Of a stretch of DNA of 64,000 nucleotides, positions 32,852 to 42,403 are shown in pieces. Origin of the DNA: Nitrospirales bacterium. GTDB lineage: Bacteria; Nitrospirota; Nitrospiria; Nitrospirales; UBA8639. The stretch is taken from assembly GCA_029261295.1 (NCBI GenBank), contig JAJDBP010000017.1, positions 124,001 to 188,000 on the forward strand. The letters run 5' to 3'. The position numbers and the translations under genes were made by a program. The first letter of the stretch is position 1; the number at the start of each line of letters is the position of its first letter. The notes under the pieces are model-generated. The model saw only the letters and a list, made by a program, of their open reading frames with translations, did not search any database and was not told the DNA's origin.

Positions 32852-35578
32852 ATGGAGATTATTACCACCCATTTAGAAGCCGATTTTGACGGTATCGCCT
32901 CCATGGTGGCAGCCCGGAAATTGTACACTGAGGCCTATTTAGTTTTGCCGGGAGGCGCTCAATCTCGGGAACGTGCCTATTTAAATGAGCATCCTCTGGC
33001 TTTGACTCCAAGCACCGATCTGCCTTTATCAGAGATTTCCAGAATCATATTGGTAGATGCCAGCCATCAGGACCGCTTAGGTCCGCTAGAGAAAGCGCTT
33101 AAAAACCAGGCCGTTTCCATACATATTTGGGATCATCATCCACTGGAACCAACCAACCCTCTAGCCCAGAGAGCAGAATTCCTCAAGCTAGAACCCGTTG
33201 GAGCCACTATTACCTTATTTGTCGAAGCACTTCAAGAACAATCCATCAGTTGGACACCAGAAGAAGCGACCTTGTTTGCTATTGCCCTCTATGAAGAAAC
33301 CGGCCACTTCACCTACCTCAATACCACACCTCGAGACTTACTCGTGGGCGCGCGATTAATTGAAACAGGAGCAGATCTCACGGTCGTTGCCGATGTCCTC
33401 CAACGCAAATGGACCGAACCTCAACTCGCCCTCTTTAATGCCCTCTTGCAATCGACGCAACTTCTCATATTAGGACGCCGTCGGATAGCCCTAACCACTA
33501 TCGCCTGGCCTGAATATGTTGCGGACCTCGCCCCTGTCACCCAACAGCTCGGCCAACTCTTTAACGCAGATGCCGTGCTTACTGCGGTCGCCATGAAGGG
33601 AAAAGTTCAATTAATTGGACGTAGTCGACATGCAGACATGGATATGAATCAGATTGCCGGAGCGTTCGGAGGAGCCGGACATACCATGGCTGCAGCCGCC
33701 AGTATCAAAGGGCAAGGCCTAGCCGAGGTGGAGAAACGATTACACGAATTGCTTCAGGAACAGGCCAAAACATGGCTTCCCATTCGCCGCCTCATGACCG
33801 CCCCAGTGCGAACCGTCGAACAAACCACGACAATTAAACAGACCGAACGCCTGATGACCCAATATGAAGTCAACGCTTTACCTGTTGTCGATTCCCATGC
33901 AAAATTTATAGGCCTCGTCACACGTGAAGGTGTGCAAAAGGCCTTGTTTCATAAATTATCTGGGAACCCAATCGACCACATCATGGTGCAGGATATCTTT
34001 CTGGCTCAGTCCGACACCTCATTTGAAGACGTCCAACAGCAAATGGTGGAACGAAATCAACGAATCGTTCCGATACTTGAACAGCGCACGGTCATCGGAA
34101 TCTTCAGCCGAACTGACCTCTTGCGCGCAATCCATCATGGAGGAGCCCAGGACGTATCGACATTAACGACACCGACCAAGGCTACACCGTCGACCTCAAC
34201 ACCATTGCACACCTGGAATGTCGGTCATCTCCTCAAAAGTCGGCTATCCGCTCAACTCCTCTCCTTACTTGAGAAAGTTGAACTGTTAGCTGACCAACAA
34301 GACGTCTCGGCATTTCTAGTCGGCGGGTTCGTTCGAGACCTGTTAATGGATATTCCCAACTTCGATTTGGATTTTATGATCGAAGGAGATGGCATAGTAT
34401 TTGGGAAAGCCCTGGCCAAAGAATTATCAGGAGAATGGACCATTCACGAACGGTTCGGCACGGTTTCCATTAAACTACCCAAAGCCCTTGACCTCCCCCA
34501 GATGCATCATCTCGATGTCGCCACCGCCCGAACGGAATATTACGAATACCCCACTGCCCTGCCGACCGTCGAACGCAGTTCAATTAAAAAGGATCTCTAT
34601 CGGCGAGACTTCACCATCAACGCACTAGCCATCCGCATCAATCGCACCTCTGGCGAACTCTTGGATTACTTTGGAGGACGGCGAGACATCAAAGATAAGG
34701 TGATTCGTGTTCTTCACAGCTTAAGTTTCGTGGAAGATCCTACCCGCGTATTTCGGGCTATTCGGTTCGAACAACGATTCGGGTTTCGAATCAGCAAAGA
34801 AACCGAACAATTCATTCAACAAGCCAAAACCATGGAGTTGTTTCAACGATTGTCCGCATCACGTCTGGGCAATGAACTGATTCATATGCTAGAGGAACCT
34901 GCCCCAATCAAGGGCATTCGACGATTGGAAGAATTTCGCCTGCTGCCATGTATTCATCCGAAATTACACGCGAAGATACCGATAGAGAAAACATTTAAGT
35001 CAGTAGAAGCCATACTCACCTGGTTCACCATTGAACATCCAGAGACTCCAATCAAACGATGGCTGGTATACGGCTTGGCCTGGTTCGAATCGTTAGGGAA
35101 CGCCGAGCTCAAGAAAACCTGGAAACGGCTGGGCTTCCCGCAAGGACATATTACATCTGCCGGAGATTATTTAGCCGCGCAAGCAACTCTTATCCGAACA
35201 TTAAATCGAAAAAGCCTCGCGGCATCGGAAGCCCACGCGTTACTGTCACCTTGGCCGAACGAGCTCATTGTCTTTCTTATGGCCAAAGTCCAACTCAAAT
35301 CGACCACACTGAAAGCCATGGAACGGATTCGAGAATACGTCACGACAGGGCAGCATTGCTCAATTACTCTGACTGGCCACGACCTTGACGACTTAGGGCT
35401 CCCCAAGGGCCCAGCGTACAGCCGTGTCTTAGATGGGATCTTCAAAGCAAAGCTCGATGGAATGGTCGTCACGGAAGAAGACGAATACCGCCTCGCCAAA
35501 TCCCTCATCGAAAAAGAAAAGACTTCAGCAAACCGTTCCAAATCCCCCTCCTTGGTAAAGAGGGGCAAAGGGAGGTAG
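32852..35578 (+). CDS. DHH phosphoesterase - CBS - CCA tRNA nucleotidyltransferase fusion
   Basis: A 908-residue multidomain protein. Residues 1-~310 are a DHH/DHHA1 phosphoesterase (DFDGIASMVAARKLY with the first catalytic Asp, DHHPLE, and GGAGHTMAAAASIKG as the DHHA1 end). Two CBS domains follow (~315-435; MTAPVRTVEQTTTIKQ and TSFEDVQQQMVERNQRIVPI). From ~465 is a class II nucleotidyltransferase with GGFVRDLLMDIPNFDLDFMIEG, RDFTINALAIRI and EDPTRVFRAIRFEQRFG, typical of A-adding or CCA-adding enzymes. This fusion is known in several environmental phyla. The last codons coincide with a palindromic repeat (see 35544-35578), so the C-terminal tail SPSLVKRGKGR is repeat-derived. Confidence 0.93.
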   Translation: MEIITTHLEADFDGIASMVAARKLYTEAYLVLPGGAQSRERAYLNEHPLALTPSTDLPLSEISRIILVDASHQDRLGPLEKALKNQAVSIHIWDHHPLEPTNPLAQRAEFLKLEPVGATITLFVEALQEQSISWTPEEATLFAIALYEETGHFTYLNTTPRDLLVGARLIETGADLTVVADVLQRKWTEPQLALFNALLQSTQLLILGRRRIALTTIAWPEYVADLAPVTQQLGQLFNADAVLTAVAMKGKVQLIGRSRHADMDMNQIAGAFGGAGHTMAAAASIKGQGLAEVEKRLHELLQEQAKTWLPIRRLMTAPVRTVEQTTTIKQTERLMTQYEVNALPVVDSHAKFIGLVTREGVQKALFHKLSGNPIDHIMVQDIFLAQSDTSFEDVQQQMVERNQRIVPILEQRTVIGIFSRTDLLRAIHHGGAQDVSTLTTPTKATPSTSTPLHTWNVGHLLKSRLSAQLLSLLEKVELLADQQDVSAFLVGGFVRDLLMDIPNFDLDFMIEGDGIVFGKALAKELSGEWTIHERFGTVSIKLPKALDLPQMHHLDVATARTEYYEYPTALPTVERSSIKKDLYRRDFTINALAIRINRTSGELLDYFGGRRDIKDKVIRVLHSLSFVEDPTRVFRAIRFEQRFGFRISKETEQFIQQAKTMELFQRLSASRLGNELIHMLEEPAPIKGIRRLEEFRLLPCIHPKLHAKIPIEKTFKSVEAILTWFTIEHPETPIKRWLVYGLAWFESLGNAELKKTWKRLGFPQGHITSAGDYLAAQATLIRTLNRKSLAASEAHALLSPWPNELIVFLMAKVQLKSTTLKAMERIREYVTTGQHCSITLTGHDLDDLGLPKGPAYSRVLDGIFKAKLDGMVVTEEDEYRLAKSLIEKEKTSANRSKSPSLVKRGKGR
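35544..35578. repeat. Copy of a dispersed palindromic repeat at the 3' end of a CDS
   Basis: TCCCCCTCCTTGGTAAAGAG followed by GGGCAAAGGGAGGTAG matches, with a few changes, the reverse complement of the copy at 57569-57602. It supplies the last ~11 codons and the TAG stop of the tRNA nucleotidyltransferase fusion. Confidence 0.6.
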
Positions 35579-35619
35579 ACTCCCCCGGAGTTCAGAGCCT
35601 TTTCTTCCTTCGCTTGCCA

Positions 35620-36933
35620 ATGCACATCCCCTCCTCTATTCCTTCAACCCAACCCACTGGCATTCGCTGGAGAATTCTCTTTCTCCTGCTCCTCATTAGC
35701 ATCGTCACTTACATCGACCGGGTGAACATTTCCGTCACCGCCCGACAGATGATGCCCTCCTTGGGACTCACCGACATTCAAATGGGGTGGATCTTTTCAG
35801 CATTCGTCTTGGGATATGCGCTCTTTCAAGTGCCCGGTGGATGGATGGGCGATCGATGGGGACCACGGCGAGTGCTGACATTTGCGGTTATCTGGTGGTC
35901 AATCTTCACAGCCCTCACCGCCATTGCTCCAACGCTCCCCCTTGTTAATCTCATCGGCATCATGGGGTCACTCATGGTCGTACGATTCCTGATTGGAATT
36001 GGTGAAGCCGCCGCCCTACCCAACTTCAATCGATCAATTGCCAATTGGCATCCTCCGCAAGAACGCGGCTTAGGCATTGGCATCACCATCGGCGGCATCG
36101 GCATCGGCTCAGCACTCACCCCACCCGTCACAGCTTGGATCATGGTGAACTATGGCTGGCAAACCGCCTTCTATGCTGCGGGACTCCTAGGCCTCGTGAT
36201 CGCACTTCTCTGGTATTGGTATGCCACGGATCTTCCCCGTCAACATCCTCACGTCAACGAAGCCGAAGCCGCCATCATTGAAGGGAAAGACCAAAAGAAG
36301 GAGAACCCTCAAAAATCAGACCACGTCCCCTGGAGAGCCATCCTCACCACCCCCACCGTCTGGTGGCTCACCCTCAGTTACACATGCTTGGGATATGTGG
36401 CCTACATCTACATGTCCTGGTTCTATTTATATCTCGTCAACGTCAGAGGCTTTGCCATCCTCCAAGGTGCCTTCTTCGCCTCCGCCCCATTCATCGCGAT
36501 GACCATCTTTTGTCCATTGGGCGGCTGGGTCACAGATAGGCTATCAGAAAAATATGGTATCAATTGGGGAAGAGCGAGCGTGGGTGGAACGGGGATGATC
36601 CTAGCCGCGTTCTTCATCATTATTGGAGCCAATGTCGAAGCGCCCTATGTGGCCATCGGATTCTTATCCTTAGGCGCTGGTTGGCTCTACTTCACGGTTG
36701 GCCCATTTTGGTCTGCTACAACCGATCTCTCCAAACCTTATTCAGGGACACTCTCTGGCCTGATGAACACCGGCGCCAATCTAGGTGGCACACTCTCACC
36801 AACACTGACCCCCTGGATAGCAGACACGTACGGCTGGCCCGTCGCTCTCGGTCTCGCCGCAGCCATTGCCTTAATTGGTGGATTGTGTTGGCTTATGATT
36901 CGGCCCGGATACGGATTAAACATCGGCAAGTAA
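35620..36933 (+). CDS. MFS transporter, anion:cation symporter-like
   Basis: A 437-residue major facilitator with twelve predicted membrane helices. The start is set at ATG 35620 rather than the upstream TTG. The N-terminal YIDRVNISVTARQMMPSLGLTDIQMGWIFSAFVLGYALFQVPGG is the pattern of the ACS family (hexuronate, glucarate, phthalate, sialic acid transporters): YxDRxN in helix 1 and the WxxSxFxxGYxxFQxPGG in helix 2. The motif DRWGPRRVLT is loop 2-3. The true substrate cannot be told from sequence and no sugar-acid genes are near. It precedes the large nuclease-NTPase gene by 18 bases on the same strand. Confidence 0.88.
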   Translation: MHIPSSIPSTQPTGIRWRILFLLLLISIVTYIDRVNISVTARQMMPSLGLTDIQMGWIFSAFVLGYALFQVPGGWMGDRWGPRRVLTFAVIWWSIFTALTAIAPTLPLVNLIGIMGSLMVVRFLIGIGEAAALPNFNRSIANWHPPQERGLGIGITIGGIGIGSALTPPVTAWIMVNYGWQTAFYAAGLLGLVIALLWYWYATDLPRQHPHVNEAEAAIIEGKDQKKENPQKSDHVPWRAILTTPTVWWLTLSYTCLGYVAYIYMSWFYLYLVNVRGFAILQGAFFASAPFIAMTIFCPLGGWVTDRLSEKYGINWGRASVGGTGMILAAFFIIIGANVEAPYVAIGFLSLGAGWLYFTVGPFWSATTDLSKPYSGTLSGLMNTGANLGGTLSPTLTPWIADTYGWPVALGLAAAIALIGGLCWLMIRPGYGLNIGK

Positions 36934-36951
36934 GTAGAGAGAGTCTGAATA

Positions 36952-39900
36952 ATGCCTGAACCTGATTCACCAGCTGTTACAACATTTAGCGCTGACGAGA
37001 CACTGGGACGCGCTGCTGGCCTTCCCCTGCATCTTCCGGGTGATCCCAGACGGCAAGCCGTCCCCTCAATTCAAGGGACCGTCTATCAAGCTTGGTGTTC
37101 GATCGACGCCTGGCTGCGGCTAACTGATGCCAATGAGGCGATCTATTTGGAAGGAGCAGAAGACTTCGATGTTGCTAGATCCGACAGCGTTACTACTGTG
37201 CAAGTTAAAAAAAACGCAGGCTCTATTTCCTTAGGCACTGCGAAGGCTCACGAGGCTCTGGAGAACTTCTGGACCCTGTCCTGCAACGAATCTTCACGAC
37301 AGATTGATTTTCACTACCTGACCACCAGCACTATTGCCATGGAGAAGGACGCAAATTTCGATGGGCTTCAGGGTATCGAAGCTTGGCGGGTAGCCCGGAC
37401 AAACCCTGAGACAGCCAGTCAAGTCAGCGCGTATCTCGTAACGAAGCTTGGGGTTAATAGCCCTTTGCGAGCATTTCTTGAGACCGCAACGCCTGCTGTT
37501 GTCCAGGAACGTCTTATTCAACGATTTTACTGGTTCACAAACCAACCAGATCTTGAAGTTATCAAACTCAGTGTTGATAACCGTATCACGATACTCCTGG
37601 AGGGTCAGCGACGCTCTGTGACTCTCACTTCGAATGTTAGAAAATATCTGGAATCTCGTTTTTGGGAAGTAGTAATTGAATCACTACCTTCCAATAGATG
37701 CTTGACGCGAGGCGATTTGTTACGGCAAGTCGAGTCCGCCACGACTTCGTACCTTCCTGTACCAATTGATCAGTTGCCAGGCCTTATTGGCAATACACCT
37801 CCTGGCTTGAATTTACTCACCCTCTTAATTCAGAAATGTCCCACACCCCCTGACCCACTCCTCAAAAGACCGACGCTCACACGGCATCTGGAAGAGTTGG
37901 TTAAACAACGTCGAGTCATATTGCTAACCGGTTCAGTTTACAAAGGTAAAACGACACTCGCTCAGCTTGTGGCTTCAAGGATTTGCCCCACGGCATGGTG
38001 GATTAACTTAACCGAACGAAAACTGAACGAGGTAGACAATCTATTCCTTGCACTAGCCAGCCAAATCGAAAGTGGGGATTGTCCCAATCTGATCATAATT
38101 GATGATCTGGATATCAATCCAAAAGCTCATCATGCATATAAAGACTCGCTTCGGTTAGTTTTGGCCAGAGCCAACACAACAGGGCGCGGAGTTATTCTCA
38201 CTGCTCAAGGTGCCTCTAGCAATTCGGCTGTTGTTGATGACTTCATCAATATCGAACTTCTTGATGTGCCTGAATTGAGCACCGCGGAGGCTAAAGATTT
38301 GTGCCGAGAGCATGGGTGTCCAGAAAATTGCTCCCAAGACTGGGGCAAGTTGGTGACGATGTGGACAAGGGGACACCCCAAACTGGTCCAGGTTCGGATT
38401 GCTGAACTCGCCGCTCGTGGTTGGCCAAATCCCTCTTATCTTGACTTGACCACACAGTCTTCTGCTTTGACCACAGCACGGCAGATGGCTCGGCAGCTAC
38501 TCAGTGAGACGGTGCCGAGTCCCACTGTGGAGTTCGTTTATCTGGTATCGGAATCCTCCGTGCCTATGAATCGAGAAGTTTTAATCCGATTGGCCGAAAC
38601 CGTTGAGGGCCTGACAAATGCTGGCGATGTTTTGGACAAACTCGTTGGGAAATGGCTTGAGCAGATAACGGTTAACTATTTCCGTGCTACTGCACTCCTT
38701 CAAGGAGTTTCTACCGAAGTATGGTCGCAAGAGAAACGCAAACAAGCCCACATTCGTCTTCACGACGCTATTCGAGCCAAACAACCCCTTGAGCCATCGG
38801 AGGCAGCTGCTCTTCTTTTCCACGCATACCTGGGAGGAGAATCCGACCGGCTCGCAAGCACAGCGATAACATTACAATTAATTAAGGACCATCAAGCAAA
38901 ACGCGAGGTTGAGCGACAACTCCAATGGCTCTCCCTCGTCGCGCTCGAGAGTGGACAGACCCTGGTAGAAGATGGAATGACTGGAGCAATTCTTCGAGGC
39001 CTGCAATTCCAAGTAGCTTCGACCCTGGAGTCCGATAGCCTTCCTGAAATTTGCGAACGATGGGCAGATGACGTCGAGAGGTTACAGTCGACTGAGGGTA
39101 AATCGCTCATGTTGGCGACCATGTTCTTCTCTATTGGCCTTTCTCAAAGCATTAACGTCTCGCTCAAACCACGCCTAAAGGCAATACGTGGCATTTCTAT
39201 GATGCCGAGTGAACTACTCGAGCAGCAAACGGCTGGCATGAGACAAACCTTGGAGGAGCTTGATCCGACAGAAAAGTTTTTCAAAAATGCCACATTAGCT
39301 CAAAAAATGCTTCTCTTAACGACTCTGAATATTCGTGACATGAGAGGCCTCGACTATCTATTACAGTGGTTAGATAACACGGCATCAGAGGATCTTCGCC
39401 AACAGCTCGATTCGATGTTGGAGTGGCCGCCCGTGCAAGACCTAGGTGCATTTGTACAGGGCGCCTGGGCTGCCAATCACGAGGAAACACAGAACTGGGA
39501 ACCTTGGCTGGCACTCTTTGAGCGAATAATCGAGTATGCAAAGCGGCGGGTATCACCTCGACTTGGCAGGGAAGCGGTCAAAGCCAAGGCAATTATTCTC
39601 ACGGAGTATCTCGAACGAGATGAGGATGCATTGTTACTGCTGGATCAGGCTGATACTGCCTTCGGATCTTCGCCTATACTACTAGAACAGCGAGCCAATG
39701 TTCTTTTTTATCGGAAAGACGATGAGACAGTTCTTAATATCTGGAATCAAATGACCTCCGACACAGAGAGCAAGACCTCACTTGATCCGTTCGCACACCG
39801 ACGCGCGGGTGTTAGCGCAGCTCGACTCAAGCGGTGGGATGAGGCAGAACAGATCTTTACTTCAACGGCCGATTCCTTAACTCCCAGGGCCCTAGACCTC

Positions 39901-41019
39901 CTTAAGTTTGGCCTGCAAGTGGATGCAGCACTCGTCACGTCCTTTGCTGGCAACCAGGCTAGAGCCGCTGGGAAATTAGCCAATGCTATTCTAGCCTTAC
40001 CTTCGGAAGCATCTAACGATGGAAATCCCTACTGGGAAGCCGTTTTGCGAGTAACTGTGGAAGTTTGCTTAATTATAAAGAGAGCCACATGGAAACAGGG
40101 TGAAGCTGGGTCACGAATTCAACCTGGCGATGCAAGCTCTCCTATTTTAAAAGTTTCTAGTGTCACACCTAGACAAGCAGTTCGTTGTGAAAAGACCAAA
40201 GCACAGGTGCTATTTATTGCGACGACATTAGGGGTAGGGCCATCTTCCATTACCAACGAGCTCGAGACTTTAATTGCTTCAAGGTATATCCATGTCCGAT
40301 GGCGCACGTCAGAGGCACGCCTTGCACTATCGTATGCCAATGGCAGTGGATTTGGCTTCATTCAGGCGTTAGTGAATTTTGAGACAGCATGGGCCGACAT
40401 ATCCACCAGGGAGGAGAGCCTAACCATCCTGGAGCCAGACGATGGACCAGCAACTAATCTCGTGATCGCACCGGAACGCTGGTTTGGTCTGTTGGTTGCC
40501 GGAATCATCTGCAGTGGCTCTCACCTGATGGCCCACCTTGAAATATGGCTAGAAGAAAGCAAGAAGGAACTCGGGGGCGATGCTGCTTTAACAAACGCAA
40601 TACGATTGGTTATCGATGGGGCTTCACGTCCAACTGAAATTCTTGAGGCAACCGTTATCACTACAGCAAATGCACCTACGGTACGTTGTGGTGCAGCTGC
40701 GAAATTCCTGATGGAATTTCCAGTTGCCAGTAAGACCCTGCAGTTACAGGCCCTCCTTACTTCAGCACTCATGGGTGATGTCAGCTTTTCTCGGCAAGAG
40801 ATCTTTAACATCCATGTCGCGCAACGTTTCGCTTCTTCCTGGCTTGTGCATGCGGAAAATCGCTTCCAGTTTTCCACCCCACGCACATCTGTTCCCGCCC
40901 TGCTCCACGCTATAAAAGAGGTTGAAGAGGGAAATGGTACCTTAAGGCTTCTACTCCAGGCTGCTGGAAGTGCGCTCAATCAGTCTCTAGATGACGAGAT
41001 CATGAAACGTCTACTCTAG
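36952..41019 (+). CDS. Putative antiphage STAND NTPase with N-terminal DUF4297/Cap4-like nuclease domain
   Basis: A 1355-residue protein in one frame. Region 1 (~40-240) resembles the DUF4297/Cap4 PD-(D/E)XK nuclease: GTVYQAW at 42-48, the acidic motif LEGAEDFD at 66-73 and QVK at 84-86, with the usual spacing between Asp and QxK. Region 2 (~310-560) is a P-loop NTPase: Walker A GSVYKGKT at 327-334 and Walker B LIIIDDLD at 380-387, followed by a C-terminal helical part as in STAND/AAA-type ATPases. Region 3 (~600-1355) is almost wholly alpha-helical with TPR-like pairs (for example RRAGVSAARLKRWDEAEQIF) and would be the target-sensing part. Together this is the nuclease-STAND-repeat architecture of Avs-like defence proteins. 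It is not accompanied by other defence genes or cyclase genes. ATG follows the MFS stop by 18 bases with no strong ribosome binding site. Confidence 0.75.
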   Translation: MPEPDSPAVTTFSADETLGRAAGLPLHLPGDPRRQAVPSIQGTVYQAWCSIDAWLRLTDANEAIYLEGAEDFDVARSDSVTTVQVKKNAGSISLGTAKAHEALENFWTLSCNESSRQIDFHYLTTSTIAMEKDANFDGLQGIEAWRVARTNPETASQVSAYLVTKLGVNSPLRAFLETATPAVVQERLIQRFYWFTNQPDLEVIKLSVDNRITILLEGQRRSVTLTSNVRKYLESRFWEVVIESLPSNRCLTRGDLLRQVESATTSYLPVPIDQLPGLIGNTPPGLNLLTLLIQKCPTPPDPLLKRPTLTRHLEELVKQRRVILLTGSVYKGKTTLAQLVASRICPTAWWINLTERKLNEVDNLFLALASQIESGDCPNLIIIDDLDINPKAHHAYKDSLRLVLARANTTGRGVILTAQGASSNSAVVDDFINIELLDVPELSTAEAKDLCREHGCPENCSQDWGKLVTMWTRGHPKLVQVRIAELAARGWPNPSYLDLTTQSSALTTARQMARQLLSETVPSPTVEFVYLVSESSVPMNREVLIRLAETVEGLTNAGDVLDKLVGKWLEQITVNYFRATALLQGVSTEVWSQEKRKQAHIRLHDAIRAKQPLEPSEAAALLFHAYLGGESDRLASTAITLQLIKDHQAKREVERQLQWLSLVALESGQTLVEDGMTGAILRGLQFQVASTLESDSLPEICERWADDVERLQSTEGKSLMLATMFFSIGLSQSINVSLKPRLKAIRGISMMPSELLEQQTAGMRQTLEELDPTEKFFKNATLAQKMLLLTTLNIRDMRGLDYLLQWLDNTASEDLRQQLDSMLEWPPVQDLGAFVQGAWAANHEETQNWEPWLALFERIIEYAKRRVSPRLGREAVKAKAIILTEYLERDEDALLLLDQADTAFGSSPILLEQRANVLFYRKDDETVLNIWNQMTSDTESKTSLDPFAHRRAGVSAARLKRWDEAEQIFTSTADSLTPRALDLLKFGLQVDAALVTSFAGNQARAAGKLANAILALPSEASNDGNPYWEAVLRVTVEVCLIIKRATWKQGEAGSRIQPGDASSPILKVSSVTPRQAVRCEKTKAQVLFIATTLGVGPSSITNELETLIASRYIHVRWRTSEARLALSYANGSGFGFIQALVNFETAWADISTREESLTILEPDDGPATNLVIAPERWFGLLVAGIICSGSHLMAHLEIWLEESKKELGGDAALTNAIRLVIDGASRPTEILEATVITTANAPTVRCGAAAKFLMEFPVASKTLQLQALLTSALMGDVSFSRQEIFNIHVAQRFASSWLVHAENRFQFSTPRTSVPALLHAIKEVEEGNGTLRLLLQAAGSALNQSLDDEIMKRLL

Positions 41020-41233
41020 TTAGGATAAGATCTGTATTATTGATAATCGAAAATGATTCGAGAGGGTATGTCCTTTCTCAGACGAGAAAAAAAATACGAC
41101 TCCATTGATCATGCGAATAGTTTAATCCCAAAATATGTGAAAGCATTGCTCCCAATTTTCCAATGCTATATCAATGACAGTGCATACTGGACATTTCTAA
41201 TTTTCCCCAACCCATAAACCATGAAAGTTGCCC

Positions 41234-41701
41234 ATGCAAATTTGGGTTGATGCTGATTCCTGTCCGAAGGTAATAAAAGAAATTTTGTTTCGTGCCGCGG
41301 ATCGAACGGCAGTGCAGGTGACGCTTGTCGCGAATCGGCTGTTACATGTTCCGGCTTCTCCCTATATTTCTGCCATCCAAGTAGCTGATGGGTTTGATGT
41401 GGCTGATTCCGAAATCGTGAAAAGACTTGAAGTTGGCGACCTGGTCATTACAGCCGATATTCCGCTAGCCGCAGAGGTCATCGAGAAGGGGGGGCATGCG
41501 CTTGATCCACGCGGTGAAATGCATTCGGCCGATACGATTCAAGCCAAACTGACGATGCGGGATTTTATGGAAACACTCCGGGCCAGCGGTGTCGAAACGG
41601 GCGGGCCTTCTGCGATAAACCTACGTGATCGGCAATTATTTGCCAAACATCTCGATCACTATCTGCTCACCATCGCCAAGCAGAACAATGAAAAGGAATA
41701 A
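41234..41701 (+). CDS. YaiI/YqxD (UPF0178, DUF188) family protein
   Basis: A 155-residue PIN-like protein. The start is set at ATG 41234 ([16 protein letters not shown]), the family's N-terminus; an upstream TTG would add two residues. The motifs WVDADSCPK, then [22 protein letters not shown], then [14 protein letters not shown] with catalytic-type acids are diagnostic of DUF188. It is likely a nuclease-like fold of unknown function. A 214-base spacer with no gene separates it from the defence-like gene. Confidence 0.92.
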   Translation: MQIWVDADSCPKVIKEILFRAADRTAVQVTLVANRLLHVPASPYISAIQVADGFDVADSEIVKRLEVGDLVITADIPLAAEVIEKGGHALDPRGEMHSADTIQAKLTMRDFMETLRASGVETGGPSAINLRDRQLFAKHLDHYLLTIAKQNNEKE

Positions 41702-41785
41702 AACTACAGTTGGATTTTGACTTTTCTGTCACAGAAACCGTACAAGAGAGCGACGCTATCGAATTTTTCTCAAAGGAGTCAAAGA

Positions 41786-42268
41786 ATGCAATGTCCGTGT
41801 GAAAGTGGGAAAACCTTCAAAAAGTGTTGTGAGCCATTCATCAGTGGTGCGAAAGAAGCTGAGACGGCGGAGCAACTCATGCGGTCCCGGTATACGGCCT
41901 ACACCCAAGTAGAGATGGATTATATCGAGAGAACCCACGACCCTAAAACGCGCGACCAAACCGACATGGAGTCCAACCGTAAATGGGCAGAGTCGACAAA
42001 GTGGACAGGCTTAGAGATCGTGGAGACTCAACAGGGTGGCGTCGATGATGAGGTTGGCACCGTTGCCTTCAAAGCCAAATTTGAGACCGACGAGGGCATT
42101 CAAGACCACGAGGAACTCAGTATCTTCCGAAAGCAGGACGGGAAATGGTACTTCGTAGACGCCAGTGATCCCAGCAAAAAACCTATCGTGCGGAGTGAAC
42201 CCAAAGTCGGTCGCAATGATCCTTGCCCCTGTAATAGTGGCAAGAAATATAAAAAATGCTGCGGCTGA
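41786..42268 (+). CDS. YchJ-like SEC-C motif protein
   Basis: A 160-residue protein with SEC-C zinc motifs at both ends: [16 protein letters not shown] (residues ~3-18) and [14 protein letters not shown] at the C-terminus, framing a YchJ-type NTF2-like domain ([26 protein letters not shown]). The start at ATG 41786 is chosen because AAAGGAG lies 7 bases ahead. The C-terminal motif is the metal-binding end found also in SecA and many unrelated proteins. Function unknown; it may bind zinc. Confidence 0.9.
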   Translation: MQCPCESGKTFKKCCEPFISGAKEAETAEQLMRSRYTAYTQVEMDYIERTHDPKTRDQTDMESNRKWAESTKWTGLEIVETQQGGVDDEVGTVAFKAKFETDEGIQDHEELSIFRKQDGKWYFVDASDPSKKPIVRSEPKVGRNDPCPCNSGKKYKKCCG

Positions 42269-42403
42269 GGAAGCCCAGGTACCTGCCGATAACTTCCATC
42301 TTTCCCAAACAGAAATAACTCTCTTTTTCTACTCTCCCCCAAAAACCACGTTCTTCCGCTTTTTTGACACAATTTCATTTCCTTCATATCCTGATTACAG
42401 GAT

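Noticed and set aside
35080-35095. GGTTCGAATC, a T-loop-like string suggesting a tRNA gene
   Set aside because: It lies inside the nucleotidyltransferase coding sequence, and no cloverleaf can be built around it.
40521-40979. 152-codon minus-strand frame within the STAND-like gene
   Set aside because: Shadow of the 1355-residue gene: Ser/Arg/Ala-rich, no domain and no ribosome binding site.
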